This document shows, piece after piece, positions 1 to 9,576 of a DNA stretch of 64,000 nt. The notes below the pieces were generated by a model. That model ran no database searches and was not told where the DNA came from. It saw only the letters and a list, made by a program, of their open reading frames with translations. The first letter of the stretch is position 1. Each line of letters begins with the position of its first letter. A program made the position numbers and the translations under genes. Where the stretch lies: positions 2,232,001 to 2,296,000 of the forward strand of contig NC_092408.1 of NCBI RefSeq assembly GCF_009017415.1, read 5' to 3'. Origin of the DNA: Aspergillus flavus. Lineage: Eukaryota > Ascomycota > Eurotiomycetes > Eurotiales > Aspergillaceae.

Positions 1-1207
1 GTATCGTGATTATTTGGATTCTTGCTCGAAGACCCAGACCGCGTCGTTGAGCGGTTGAAGCCATATAGCCGCATACACGTTAAGATCGTACGAGATATTG
101 TGTTCTTGTTTTCGAGAATGACGTCTTCGGCATCCTTAGGCGCAGATGAAAGCTCAACCCTTCCATCAGATGATGGCAACGCCGGCGAGGGTTCTCTCTC
201 CTTTCGTAAAGAGGATTCGATGAAGGGATTGGGCGTATTCCTCTTGATTAACTCACGCGGGTGCCCCCGATTACTGGCGGGCCTAGGATGCTCCGTACGA
301 GCTTCTGAAGGTTTGATAGGGTGTAGGTTCGCCCCAACGGAGAGAGATCTTGAGCGTTGTGAGGCAATCCGGTCTAATAAGGGAAGACTGGGTTCCTCAG
401 ACTCCCGCTTGATGCGGAGAGTTTGTGACTGGTGTGATGGCTGAAATTGCGCGTGCGCCATCAACTGAGATACACCCTCCCCTCCTTTCTGACGCACCCT
501 CTTATGATGTTGTGTAACCGATTCGAACAATGTTGCCACCCGCTTACGCTTGGGGCTCGGAGAACGAATGTCTGGAAGGAATTCTGCAAGTGTTTCATGC
601 CCAAGAAGTTCACTCGTATTCTGCGGGGTTGGGAGTGCATGCGTTCTGGTGATAAGGGATGACGAGATGGGAGCGGCATATATTCTCAGTTCTTGTTTAA
701 TAGCTCGTAGAGCAGTTTCATCAGAGCTTGCTGAAGAGGACACGGGAGGAGTCGGGGGACGTTTGAATGACGTTGCGTTTGACAGGATGCCGTACACTAT
801 TATGTCTGTGGTGGTTGACCCTGTTTTTGTTCGTATCGTGCTATTGACACTCACAAGAAGACCGACCGGGCACTGAACTGTATGAAGCTTATCAATGTCC
901 ACCTCTTCGAGCCAAGCACCCCCCAGTAATCTCGCTTTTAGCCATTGCGATGTTTCCGCATCATTTGTATGCAATTCCAGGTTTGGGCCAACGCGCGCAT
1001 ATAATGGTATTGAAGCTGGGTTCACAAAGCAACTTAGACTTAGCGTTGAGTCCCTTGCTATATCGGAGTGCCAGTTGGAGGATCTGTCAATTAGTTGCAG
1101 GCCTGTATGTATAGATCTTAGTAGCGTATAGACCAAGATTGATTGGCCGCCTCACCTCGAAGTTGAGATTGTCCCTCTAGTACGATGGTACCAGACCAGA
1201 TGTTCAT
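1..1207 (-). CDS. SLD7: Probable Sld7-like DNA replication initiation factor (3' end cut by window edge)
   Basis: This leftward gene runs off the window, so its stop is not seen. I place the ATG at 1207-1205, exon 1 at 1207-1156, a 53-base intron at 1155-1103 (GTGAGG donor, TACTAAG branch-like site, ACAG end) and exon 2 from 1102 to the edge. Exon 2 has no early in-frame ATG, which forces the upstream exon. About 384 residues are visible. The start reads MNIWSGTIVLEGQSQL. A folded N-terminal part of about 120 residues is followed by a Ser/Pro/basic linker with the nuclear-signal-like stretch SPKRKRV. The last visible part contains ENKNTISRTILTCMRLYGF, which resembles the C-terminal domain of fungal Sld7. 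In yeast, Sld7 binds Sld3 and helps load Cdc45 at replication origins. The coding frame is well supported. The family name rests on motif memory alone. Confidence 0.62.
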
Positions 1208-1742
1208 TTCAGATATACAGTCCTAGTTCAAAATTTCACATCTTATAATTATACCGAATCTTAAAGAAAAAGGCAGTTTTGTCAGCTTAAGTAGCAAGCG
1301 TTTCTTCGACTGCTATATTGTAAATTACACGACGCGCCTGAGAAAAGCGGTACATGGTCACGTGTCGTACCGTTTGCCAGGCATACTTATGGGCATCTAC
1401 GGAGTACATGTAGTACCTAGCTTACGGCACCCGTGGAATGCTCTCCGGAAGGGAGCCCAAAACCTCCGCAGTCTCCCTTGAACCCTCTAGATAACCTCAC
1501 AGTAGCTATAGTACATCAATCATATCATTCCAACAGAATAGAAGTAAACTAAAGGCTAGAATTCGCGGCAAATTTCACATAAAGGACTCTCACCATACGT
1601 CAGAACAAAGAGGTATTTCATGAGGAATCCACTGCCCCATGAATACTAGAGGAAGCCTTCATAGGTCTGGTAAATCGGCAAATCAGATGTGGCCAAGCGC
1701 ACCTAAGTGATTTTACCCTAACTAGCTGACACCCATAGTAAC
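1208..1742. other. Intergenic: SLD7-like promoter and VPS55 3' flank
   Basis: Both neighbours are read leftwards, so this stretch holds the SLD7-like promoter and the VPS55 3' UTR. It is AT-rich in 1230-1330. A copy of the dispersed word TACGGAGTA lies at 1398-1406, next to further GTAC words. No convincing ORF or RNA gene is seen. Confidence 0.6.
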
Positions 1743-2333
1743 TCAAAACTCCTCCTGCTCCTTGAAAAACATGGAGAAACTAATAATTGTTCCATAAATC
1801 AAAAGACCGCCAAGAATCGACATGATCATCGCCGGGACCTGGATTGCGCCGCTATGCGCAAGTACAGCTGGGAGCGCTATAGAATATCAGAGTTAGCCAC
1901 GAGACCACCCCCAATAACAAAGCCATTTTATGGACGCTAGAGCTCAACGTGCGAGTATAGCTTAGCGCGTTTTTAATTGAACTCGGGACAACTTACCGAT
2001 GCCCATCAAAACTAGGAAACCCGTTAAGAAACGACCAAAATCAGCTGCAGCATTTCCAGAGCTGTCCATAAAATCATCTGGGTTCGCACATCGTGAGCAG
2101 ATCCAGTTGGGTAAGGGAGCAACAACGTAAGTCGCAACGACAATCAACGGTAAGAAGTTGTGCCAAAGAGCTGAGGAAAGAATGACGAGTAGGAAGCCAA
2201 TGGCGAGGACCTGAGTGATGGAAGAGAAACGTCAGCAATCTCATTTTTGTTGTTTCGAGCATACAGTATACAATCATTTCGATGGACCACGTACAAACGA
2301 CAGTGCGATAATTGTTTTGAGGCCGGCCGTCAT
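1743..2333 (-). CDS. VPS55: Vps55/OB-RGRP family endosomal membrane protein
   Basis: Three exons give 128 residues: 2333-2295, 2210-1997 and 1876-1743, with introns at 2294-2211 and 1996-1877. The product starts MTAGLKTIIALSF and continues through VLAIGFLLVILSSALW, then the family signature PLPNWICSRCANPDDFM, and ends ISFSMFFKEQEEF. Four hydrophobic segments are visible, which matches the four-helix Vps55/leptin-receptor-overlapping-transcript family in both length and order. In yeast, Vps55 works with Vps68 in traffic from late endosome to vacuole. The ATG is 455 bases from the divergent proteasome gene PRE5, so the two probably share a promoter region. Splicing is supported by uninterrupted family similarity across both junctions and by GTACGT and GTAAGT donors. 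Confidence 0.93.
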
Positions 2334-2788
2334 GATGCGGAGCAATAGGACCGTCTAGGTCCACACACGGAACGCAGATATAATGGGATTTCGGTAGCGC
2401 AAACTGAGCTCGAGCTGGTATAGCCTCAGGCAAGTTAGTGAAGCTTGATTTATAGACAACGCTCCTTCAGCATGGAGACGTTGATCGAGTGGTAGTCGGA
2501 ATGGCCCGAGTGCCGATGCAGTCGCTGAGGTGACGTTGGATGAACCGCAGGCGGCAGCTACAATGTGTTGGTGCCTCAGGCGGAAAGGCGGCAAGTCCTC
2601 CATCAAGCAAGCGGAAGCTTTGGTAATTGCGTTGGTCACCGCGTCAGTCTGCCTGCCTACTACAGTATCTCCTCCCCAGCTCTTGTCCCATCAACCAGTA
2701 TACCTCCCCGCCCCCCTCCCTCTTTGGCAGTACTTTACTATCACAATTTCTCCTCGCTCACGATAATCACTTTCTCCAAACTTCCATA
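2334..2788. promoter_or_regulatory. Divergent promoter between VPS55 and PRE5
   Basis: This is the 455-base gap between two start codons. A pyrimidine-rich stretch at about 2690-2780 precedes the PRE5 ATG, as is usual for fungal leaders. GGCGGCAAG at 2587-2595 differs at two bases from the yeast proteasome element GGTGGCAAA. I do not claim it is functional. Open frames here are short and lack family similarity. Confidence 0.5.
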
Positions 2789-3724
2789 ATGTTTCGGAAC
2801 AACTATGATAACGATGCGGTTACCTTGTATGACGTTCCACCTAGCTCCCCGTCCTAGCTGGAAAGCTCCATCACTAATCTCTTTACATCGGACAGCTCCC
2901 CGCAGGGTCGGATATTTCAAGTAGAATATGCGCAAGAAGCAGTCAAACAGGGATCTGTCGTGGTGGGGCTGGTTAACAAGACACATGCAGTTCTGGTCGG
3001 CCTCAAGGTTCGAAATACCATCAACAGTTGGATTGCCGAGAAACAAACCGTGGGCGGCTTGCTAACATGAGCAAATTTGTCTGGAAAACTATAGCGAAAT
3101 GCCGAAGAGCTCTCATCGTACCAGAAGAAGATTATCGAAATCGACTCCCACATGGGCATCGCCATCGCCGGTCTTGCATCTGACGCTCGTGTGCTCTCCA
3201 ACTACATGAAGCAGCAGTCGCTCGGCTCCAGAATGACTTATGGCCGTCCAATTCCCGTGGACCGCATTGTTACTCAGATCGCAGACCGTGCCCAAACGAA
3301 CACCCAGCATTACGGTAAACGGCCGTACGGCGTCGGCCTACTCGTCGCTGGCGTCGACGAAGCTGGTCCCCATCTATTCGAGTTCCAGCCATCCGGTATG
3401 ATTCATGAAATGCTGGCCTGCGCCATCGGAGCTCGTTCGCAGATGGCCCGGACTTATTTGGAGCGGAACCTGGACAAGATTACAAACAGCACTCGTGATG
3501 AGCTCATTACCCATGGCCTCCGGGCACTCAAGGAGACTTTGTCTCAGGATAAAGAACTGACTGTTGATAATACTTCTGTCGGTGTGGTGGGTCTTGCTGG
3601 GGAGGAAGGAAAGGGGAAGATTGAGAGCTTCAAGCTTTATGAAGGTCAACAACTCGTGCCGCTGTTAGAGGCTGTGGAGTCGGGAGAGACGAAAGAAGAG
3701 GAGACGATGGAGGTCGATTCGTAG
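2789..3724 (+). CDS. PRE5: 20S proteasome alpha-6 subunit (PSMA1/Pre5 family)
   Basis: Three exons (2789-2826, 2896-3007, 3095-3724) encode 259 residues, the usual alpha-subunit length. The start [18 protein letters not shown] and the following [13 protein letters not shown] are the alpha-subunit N-terminal signature, which gates the outer ring of the 20S core. The body has KTHAVLVGL and [19 protein letters not shown], and the acidic tail ends EEETMEVDS. Alpha subunits are structural and not proteolytic. The second intron has an uncommon GTTCGA donor, but the coding frame and the GCTAAC branch site support it. The signature position that is usually Leu or Met (EYALEA or EYAMEA) is Gln here. 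The gene is divergent from VPS55 and convergent with the LOG-family gene. Confidence 0.95.
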
Positions 3725-4039
3725 CTTTCGAGGATACGCCCATAGATATGAAAATATTGGCCATTGTAATGCTGGAGATTTGCAGCAGCTCTTCTTTCTT
3801 TTCTCGAATGGTTATACGCAGGCATTAGCACGAAATCGGGATAATACGACATTTACTCTTCAGATGCAGTGCATTGTTTAATGTCATGAAATCGTAATTG
3901 GCGGTCTAGTTCCTTCCCTTGTACTCTTCCTTCTATCATCCACTCCTAACTGGAGTAGCCTCTAACATATGACCAACGTCGGTAACTCTTCATGCAGAGT
4001 GTAAGGTAAAATCTTGCGTCAGTAGGCTAGCCAGCCAGC
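3725..4039. other. Intergenic: convergent 3' ends of PRE5 and LOG-family gene
   Basis: This 315-base stretch lies between two stop codons and should hold both 3' UTRs. An inverted repeat, AGTAGGCT / AGCCTACT, at 4021-4044 overlaps the LOG-family stop codon. No gene is seen. Confidence 0.6.
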
Positions 4040-4868
4040 CTACTCCTCTCCCCAGTTCAACTGCATCCTCCCATTGCTAATCTTGTAACCAACCAGCTTG
4101 GGCCAAACCTCTCTGACATCCTTGGCCTCAACCAAGATCTCACCGTTCTCAGGACTGACAAAGCCTTCTTGGACTGAGTTCTTCACCCACGCTAACACAC
4201 CATCCCAGTACCCATTGGCATTAAGCAACACCATGCCAAGCTTATGGATTCCCAACTGATTCCAGGTAGTCATTTCCATGACCTCCTCGATCGTTCCGAA
4301 CCCGCCCGCCAGCGCCACAAAGCCCGACCCCGGGCCGCCCTCTCGGACCTTCTCGGCCATCATACGCTTGCGCGTGTGCATATCTGGGACGATGGTGGTA
4401 TACCCGTACTCTGACTCTTTAAGCGTCCCGATCTTACCCATGGGCTCCTTGACGACCCGCTCGGCTTCTTTCCCGCTTACAACTGTAGAAGGGTTCCTCT
4501 CCTCTTGTGCGTTGTCATAGCCGGGCTCGACTTTGACCAGGGCGCGAGGGATAATCCCGTGCACTGCTTGGGGTCCAGAAAGGGAAACGAGGGTGCGAGC
4601 CAATTCGCCCATGAGGCCCGCTGTGCCACCGCCATAAACAAGTTGGATATTGTTCCTGTGAAACTCATGTGCAAGAGCTCTAGCTGTTTCCAGGTGAACG
4701 GAGTTGTTACCGGAGACTGAGCCGCAGCTACATGGTTTCCATTGAATGATCAGCACGGATTATACGGTTTGTCATTTGTCTGCGATTTTCCGCAGGTCAT
4801 GGTGGGGGTGGTTGATTCACTCACAATACACAGACAACTGCAGGCTTGTCTTGCTGAACACTCGCCAT
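4040..4868 (-). CDS. LOG-family (lysine-decarboxylase-like fold) nucleotide 5'-monophosphate phosphoribohydrolase
   Basis: Two exons (4868-4825 and 4727-4040, intron 4824-4728) encode 243 residues. The N-terminus reads MASVQQDKPAVVCVFCGS across the junction, which rebuilds the family start VxVFCGSxxG. Later come LVYGGGTAGLMG, MHTRKRMM and LAGGFGTIEEVMEMTTW. These are the nucleotide-binding and catalytic motifs of LOG proteins, which remove ribose phosphate from cytokinin or other nucleoside monophosphates. The usual PGGxGTxxE motif has Ala in place of Pro (AGGFGTIEE), while the catalytic Arg and Glu are kept. The fungal substrate is unknown, so the physiological role is inference. The older label lysine decarboxylase is misleading, because no PLP site is present. 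Two TGASTCA words lie 145 and 278 bases upstream of the ATG. Confidence 0.9.
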
Positions 4869-5459
4869 AGTTACTGCCGGATGTATATAAATGTGTAAAG
4901 AATATTAATTGTATATGAAAAACGTAGAATATTATCAATCCTGTATGACAAATGAGAAGCAAATGATCAGGGTAACAAGGGAAGAAGGAAAGAAGAGGTA
5001 AGCAAAGATTCTTGAGTCAAACCCCCTTGCTAGGACTAATGAATAGCTATATATAAAGGTATACAGACGTTCCAAAAAGAGATGTTGGATAAGGATGAAG
5101 TACTATGTAAGGGAGAGGGAAGGTAGAGGATTCTTTGGAGTTCAATGAGTCATTATGTTACATCTCTATGTTGGAACCATTGGGATTTTCGCTGGTCTCG
5201 CTCTCTGTACCCTCAAACATCACTGCCATCGACTCAGGCAGGCGGTTTGCAAATTTTGGCATACCTGCTGGACATGGAAAAGAAAAAGAAAAAAATTGCG
5301 CTCCCTAGTATCGCGGCATATATCCCTAGCTACGAGTTGATTTCTCTGCTTATAATCCTCACATCAGTGATATACTATGGACGGATCCATGGAATGTACA
5401 TTATCATGTTCCTAAGACTGTTAAAAAAAAGGGTATCATAAATCTTTGGGTTCATCCTT
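4869..5459. other. Intergenic: LOG-family promoter and MED6 3' flank
   Basis: Both genes are read leftwards. TGAGTCA (CpcA/Gcn4 or bZIP type) occurs at 5013-5019 and 5146-5152. Open frames in 5145-5441 look random, with no splice or family support. Confidence 0.5.
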
Positions 5460-6579
5460 TCAATTCCCAATCTTGGCCTTCTTCTTTCGTATCTTACTGT
5501 CATCGGAGGCCGACGGAGTGGCTCCTTTCTCGGGGGTTTTACCAGGCGTGTCGACCTTGACTTGAGGCGTTCCAACCTTACCTGGAATGCTGCCTGGACG
5601 GTTAACATTCGATGGTTGTTTGGAAGCAGCCCCTCGATCTGTATCGCCAGACTTGGATAGGATAAATGATCCCGGTTCTCCGACTAGTGGATTTTCATCC
5701 ATGAACTCCTCACCATATCGTGCGAGAAGACTGAACGATTCCGCGAAAGTCCTCGTATCCTGAAGAATTGCTCCAGCGTTGGCGGTTTGTGGTCCAACCA
5801 AGAGAGCCTTCGTGGAGTCCGCGTCGGGCATTGGAGTATTCTCCTTGCTTTGCTGAGATTGAGCTCCGGGCTGACTGCTATCCGTCGGTTTGGGTGCGGG
5901 CGGCAGGTACGTGTGTCCATGTGACGGTGTAAAACTAGGCAGCGACGATGCAGTCTTTAAGAGGCTGGTGAGTGATGTAACTGCAGAAAGCTATTGTGAT
6001 GTGGAATGTCAGTCGCTGGTTCATATACAGAGAACCTTATTCGACGTACAAGTCTATTCCCCACGACACTTGCAACAGACGGGGCCATATAGATGCAATC
6101 TCCCACTACGAAGTAAGTGGATAGAACTACCACTTCATCCTCTAGCCCGGCTCGCTTCCGTCTCGTCTGTTTCCGGATCACCCAGATATTAGATGGTTCA
6201 TGTGCAAAACTGGTCTCTGTTTGTGCAGCAGCCTGCAAGGGATCATATGCGACCACAAACTCCAATCCCTGCATGGTCTTCAAGCGACCTTCGAAAGCCT
6301 CCCGGGTCTCAACAAAATGGCGAAGTGTTTCGTTGTAGTTGGCTTGGATGGCAAGAGAGGCATTGTTGGACGTAGCGTCGAAGAATGGAGATTCGGCGAA
6401 GTAAAATAAGACTGTCCATTGATTAGCAAATGCCTTAAAAGTTGAAGGGTGTAAGATAGAAGACTCAAAAGGAAGATCTCCTTACTATTGTTAGAATGGA
6501 GAAAGCCTCCCATCATTTGGACATGTGCGGGCGACCGCCAGAGGATCTCTTCCATTGAACCATCTTGAGCACTCGCCAT
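5460..6579 (-). CDS. MED6: Mediator complex head subunit Med6
   Basis: Three exons (6579-6486, 6411-6050, 5990-5460; introns of 74 and 59 bases) encode 328 residues. The start MASAQDGSMEEILWRSP and HVQMMGGFLHSNNILFYFAE form the conserved Med6 core. It is followed by ETREAFEGRLKTMQGLEFV, WVIRKQTRRKR and STYFVVGDCIYMAPSVASVV. The C-terminal 100 residues are Ser/Pro/Lys-rich and end DDSKIRKKKAKIGN, a likely nuclear signal. Med6 sits in the Mediator head module and links activators to RNA polymerase II. For exon 3 I chose the acceptor at 5991 over a CAG ten bases further into the exon, because it restores the family sequence RLLSAVTSLTSLLK. Confidence 0.94.
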
Positions 6580-7098
6580 GAAGTAAATCGATGATCTCGA
6601 TTGCTAACAGGCTGTTGGGGAGATCCCGACTTACAAAACAACAGCCAGGAGTGCAAATGCTAGTCTACACCTCAAGACCATGAAGTGTATATCTAAGTGC
6701 AATGGAGAACTATGATGTATTATCCCCACAGAAAGAAAAGCGATGTTTGACTTGTTTGCATTGTTTATTTAATTGAAGTTCTATCCGCGCCAGTTGGTAG
6801 GTTCATGTCTAACCCTACTATAAAACAAGCGGGAAAGGATCAGGGTATCTGTTGGACTGATGAAATCTACCAAAGATGCTATATAGTGAAAACCTTGCGA
6901 ATAGCTAAACGCCTCTAAACCCCAACGCTCAATGTTGAATCCGACCCCTTCTGATCTAACACCCGCAACTGTTGAATAATGTTGTTGAACATGTACCTAA
7001 AAAGGCAGAGTTCAGCAAGAAGAATCAAGAATGAACGAATAAATAAATAAATAAAAGAAGAAGAGGAATGGAGGAGAGGAAGAATGTGGTCATGCTTT
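6580..7098. other. Intergenic: MED6 promoter and pabaA 3' flank
   Basis: This stretch holds the MED6 promoter and pabaA 3' UTR, both genes being leftward. It is moderately AT-rich, with an (ATAA)n-like run near 7035-7055. No gene is seen. Confidence 0.55.
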
Positions 7099-9576
7099 TT
7101 ACACCTTGCCTGAACCCTGTAGATCCGACGGCGCGAAGACACCACAGACAGTGGTAAGCTTGGTCAGCATCTCGTTCCATTCACCGTCAGCAGTGCTTAG
7201 AATGGTCACAGCTCCTCCAGCCCCAATTCTCCATGTCTGTTCATTGTCCTTGTCATCAGAACAGCTGAACGCCGTGCGGATAAGGACTGAGAAACTACCT
7301 CCACCCCCAAGGTCGAGGAAGCCCATAACACCGGAATAGACCCCACGTTTTCGAGCCTCGATCAAGCTAAGATGCATGCATGAACGCTCCTTAGGCGCGC
7401 CAGTCATCGATCCCGGAGGAAGACATCTTTGTAGGGCTGTAAGCCCATACGCAGACATGTTCGACGAATGTAGATGGGGCAAGTTTCGAACGGCGAAACC
7501 CAGACGGCCTGGATCGACATCTCCTTTCACATGCGTAATCATCTGATAGACACGCCCGTGATCCTCTACCTCAAGAAGCTTCTCAACACGCACTCTTCCA
7601 GAACCGCAGATGCCGTAAAGGTCATGGCGAATCAAATCCGCGATCATCAAATTCTCTGCCATTTCTTTTGTTGAACCTAGTATCTCCTTGGCCTTCTTCA
7701 TATTCATGCTGGCTGATTTCCGGACAGTGCCCTTCATTGGCTTCATTTCCAACGTGAAAGAGCGGTCCCAATTGAGGAAGCATTCAGGGCTGCTACTGAC
7801 AACCTTGACGGTGCCTAGTCTTGCATAAGCACTGAAGGCTGCAGGATTGTACTCCCTAAGACGTTTATATAGCTTCCAAGGGAAAGCAACACGCTCGCTG
7901 TCAGTGCTAGGTGATGGTAAGGTGATTGATGTTTCACAAGTAAGACACAACTCGTATGATTCGCCAGCTTCAAGCTCGGCTTTACAAGCTTCGAGTTGCT
8001 GCTTGTATGTTTGCTCGTTGGGAAAACGTATCACGCATTGCCTTAAAATGGTGTCCAAATAGCCCGCATCAGAGTTCGCGTTCTCATTCTCAAGCACGTC
8101 TACACGGGAAAGCTCAGTCAAGTATTGCAACGTTTCGTCAAGCCATCCAGTCGATTTATCATCGGCGTTACGCGTTGACTGTATGGTGATGCGTCCTGTT
8201 TCGTTATCGACGACAACACTTCTTTCGGTCCACAGCAAACTCACATCTGCTGGATCAGTAGTAGCAGCAGCGTTTTGAAGGGGGATATATCCATGGTTGT
8301 CATCGCTATGAGTCTTCGGCCGGGCAAGACATGCGAGTCCCATCTCGTACGAGAAATAGCCCAAAAATCCTCCCCAAAAGGGCACAGCATCATCTCCAAA
8401 CTCGACCTTTTTCATGTCCATGAGATATCTGAGCGTCTCCCATAAGTCATACACCGACAAAGACTTCTTAATACCGGAATTTGTGTGCCCATTGCAGTGT
8501 CCTTGCAATCTCTCTACTAGGAGAGCCTCGGCCTGAGCATAGTATTCTAATCTCCAGCTCGTAGGGCCCGGAACTGATATGATACTGTACCTGCCGTTAG
8601 ACTGAAATAACACTGTTGGTGACCCAGGCGCATTTAAGCGTTCACATATAAACTCAGCATTTAGCCTGCTAGTGGGGAGTGAACGGAAAGCTGAAGATCT
8701 CGAGGTTGACGCGCACCAATTCAACATGGTAAACGCTATCTCCGGAAGTGAGGTCATATCGCTTGGGCCTCTTGTAATGTCCTCTGGCAAAAAACCGTAA
8801 CCGCCGCGCCCATGCTTTTTGTTGTAGTCTAAGGACATCTCCCACCATTTTCTTAGTAGTTCACTGCACACTCCGCGGTCCGACTTGCATGATTCTGGAT
8901 GAAACTGAACACCCCAGAATGGCTTTTCCCTGTGGCGCACAGCCATTGGAATGATAGTTCTTTCAGAAACGTTATCTTGTTCGATGGGCAGCCAAGCCAG
9001 AAGATCTAAATCTGCATTGGCCTTGATCTGCTTGCCACTGTACTCGGCCAAGGCTGCCTCAAGCGAATCGTCCAACTTTGCATATAGAGAATGATAGAGA
9101 GTAACCTCCACATCTTGCAGGTCCTTAAATATGTCCTTTTCAGCCGTTGATATGCGATATACCCGGCCATGAAGTGGGTATGACAAGCGCTCTATAGCAA
9201 TGCTGTGGTGAAGACACAGACTTTGGAAACCAAGGCATATTCCGAAAACAGGCAGCAAATCAGCGTCACTCAGATCCCAGATATCCCTCATGATCCCAAT
9301 ATCTTGTGGGACATTTGGATCTCCAGGCCCAGGCCCAAGGACGACAGCTTCGAAATATTGCAGAAACTCGGCCTTGTTCCCTTCTGGCCACTCGGAGTCA
9401 ATCATTAGCACAGTCACCTTGACACCCAGAACCTCTTCAAGCATAGCGACCACATTGTAAGAAAAGGAGTCATATGCATCCACGTAAAGAATGTTCTTTC
9501 GGGTAGATGTATGGAGTTGAGCTTTAGAGGGCCCACCGGCAGACGATGCGGTCCAACTCCCTAGTAATGGTGCCAT
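7099..9576 (-). CDS. pabaA: Bifunctional para-aminobenzoate synthase (glutamine amidotransferase + aminodeoxychorismate synthase)
   Basis: This single-exon gene encodes 825 residues from the ATG at 9576-9574. It makes 4-amino-4-deoxychorismate from chorismate and glutamine, the committed step to PABA and folate. The N-terminal class-I amidotransferase has the nucleophile Cys114 in GICLGFQSLC and the His226/Glu228 pair in VQFHPES. The C-terminal half is the chorismate-binding PabB domain, with EMKPMKGTVRK and, near residue 720, PPGSMTGAPKERS. Fusion of the two halves is normal for fungal pabaA, a classical Aspergillus nutritional marker. The frame stays open for 38 codons upstream but has no ATG there, so I use the first Met. 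TGACTCA at 9805-9811 lies 229 bases upstream and may be a CpcA site. Confidence 0.96.
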   Translation of the reverse strand: MAPLLGSWTASSAGGPSKAQLHTSTRKNILYVDAYDSFSYNVVAMLEEVLGVKVTVLMIDSEWPEGNKAEFLQYFEAVVLGPGPGDPNVPQDIGIMRDIWDLSDADLLPVFGICLGFQSLCLHHSIAIERLSYPLHGRVYRISTAEKDIFKDLQDVEVTLYHSLYAKLDDSLEAALAEYSGKQIKANADLDLLAWLPIEQDNVSERTIIPMAVRHREKPFWGVQFHPESCKSDRGVCSELLRKWWEMSLDYNKKHGRGGYGFLPEDITRGPSDMTSLPEIAFTMLNWCASTSRSSAFRSLPTSRLNAEFICERLNAPGSPTVLFQSNGRYSIISVPGPTSWRLEYYAQAEALLVERLQGHCNGHTNSGIKKSLSVYDLWETLRYLMDMKKVEFGDDAVPFWGGFLGYFSYEMGLACLARPKTHSDDNHGYIPLQNAAATTDPADVSLLWTERSVVVDNETGRITIQSTRNADDKSTGWLDETLQYLTELSRVDVLENENANSDAGYLDTILRQCVIRFPNEQTYKQQLEACKAELEAGESYELCLTCETSITLPSPSTDSERVAFPWKLYKRLREYNPAAFSAYARLGTVKVVSSSPECFLNWDRSFTLEMKPMKGTVRKSASMNMKKAKEILGSTKEMAENLMIADLIRHDLYGICGSGRVRVEKLLEVEDHGRVYQMITHVKGDVDPGRLGFAVRNLPHLHSSNMSAYGLTALQRCLPPGSMTGAPKERSCMHLSLIEARKRGVYSGVMGFLDLGGGGSFSVLIRTAFSCSDDKDNEQTWRIGAGGAVTILSTADGEWNEMLTKLTTVCGVFAPSDLQGSGKV

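Noticed and set aside
2587..2595. Proteasome-element-like GGCGGCAAG before PRE5
   Set aside because: It differs from GGTGGCAAA at two bases, and filamentous fungi may not use that element.
2074..2639. Minus-strand frames of 119 and 94 codons around VPS55
   Set aside because: They run through the VPS55 introns and the promoter in other phases. The spliced VPS55 model explains the region.
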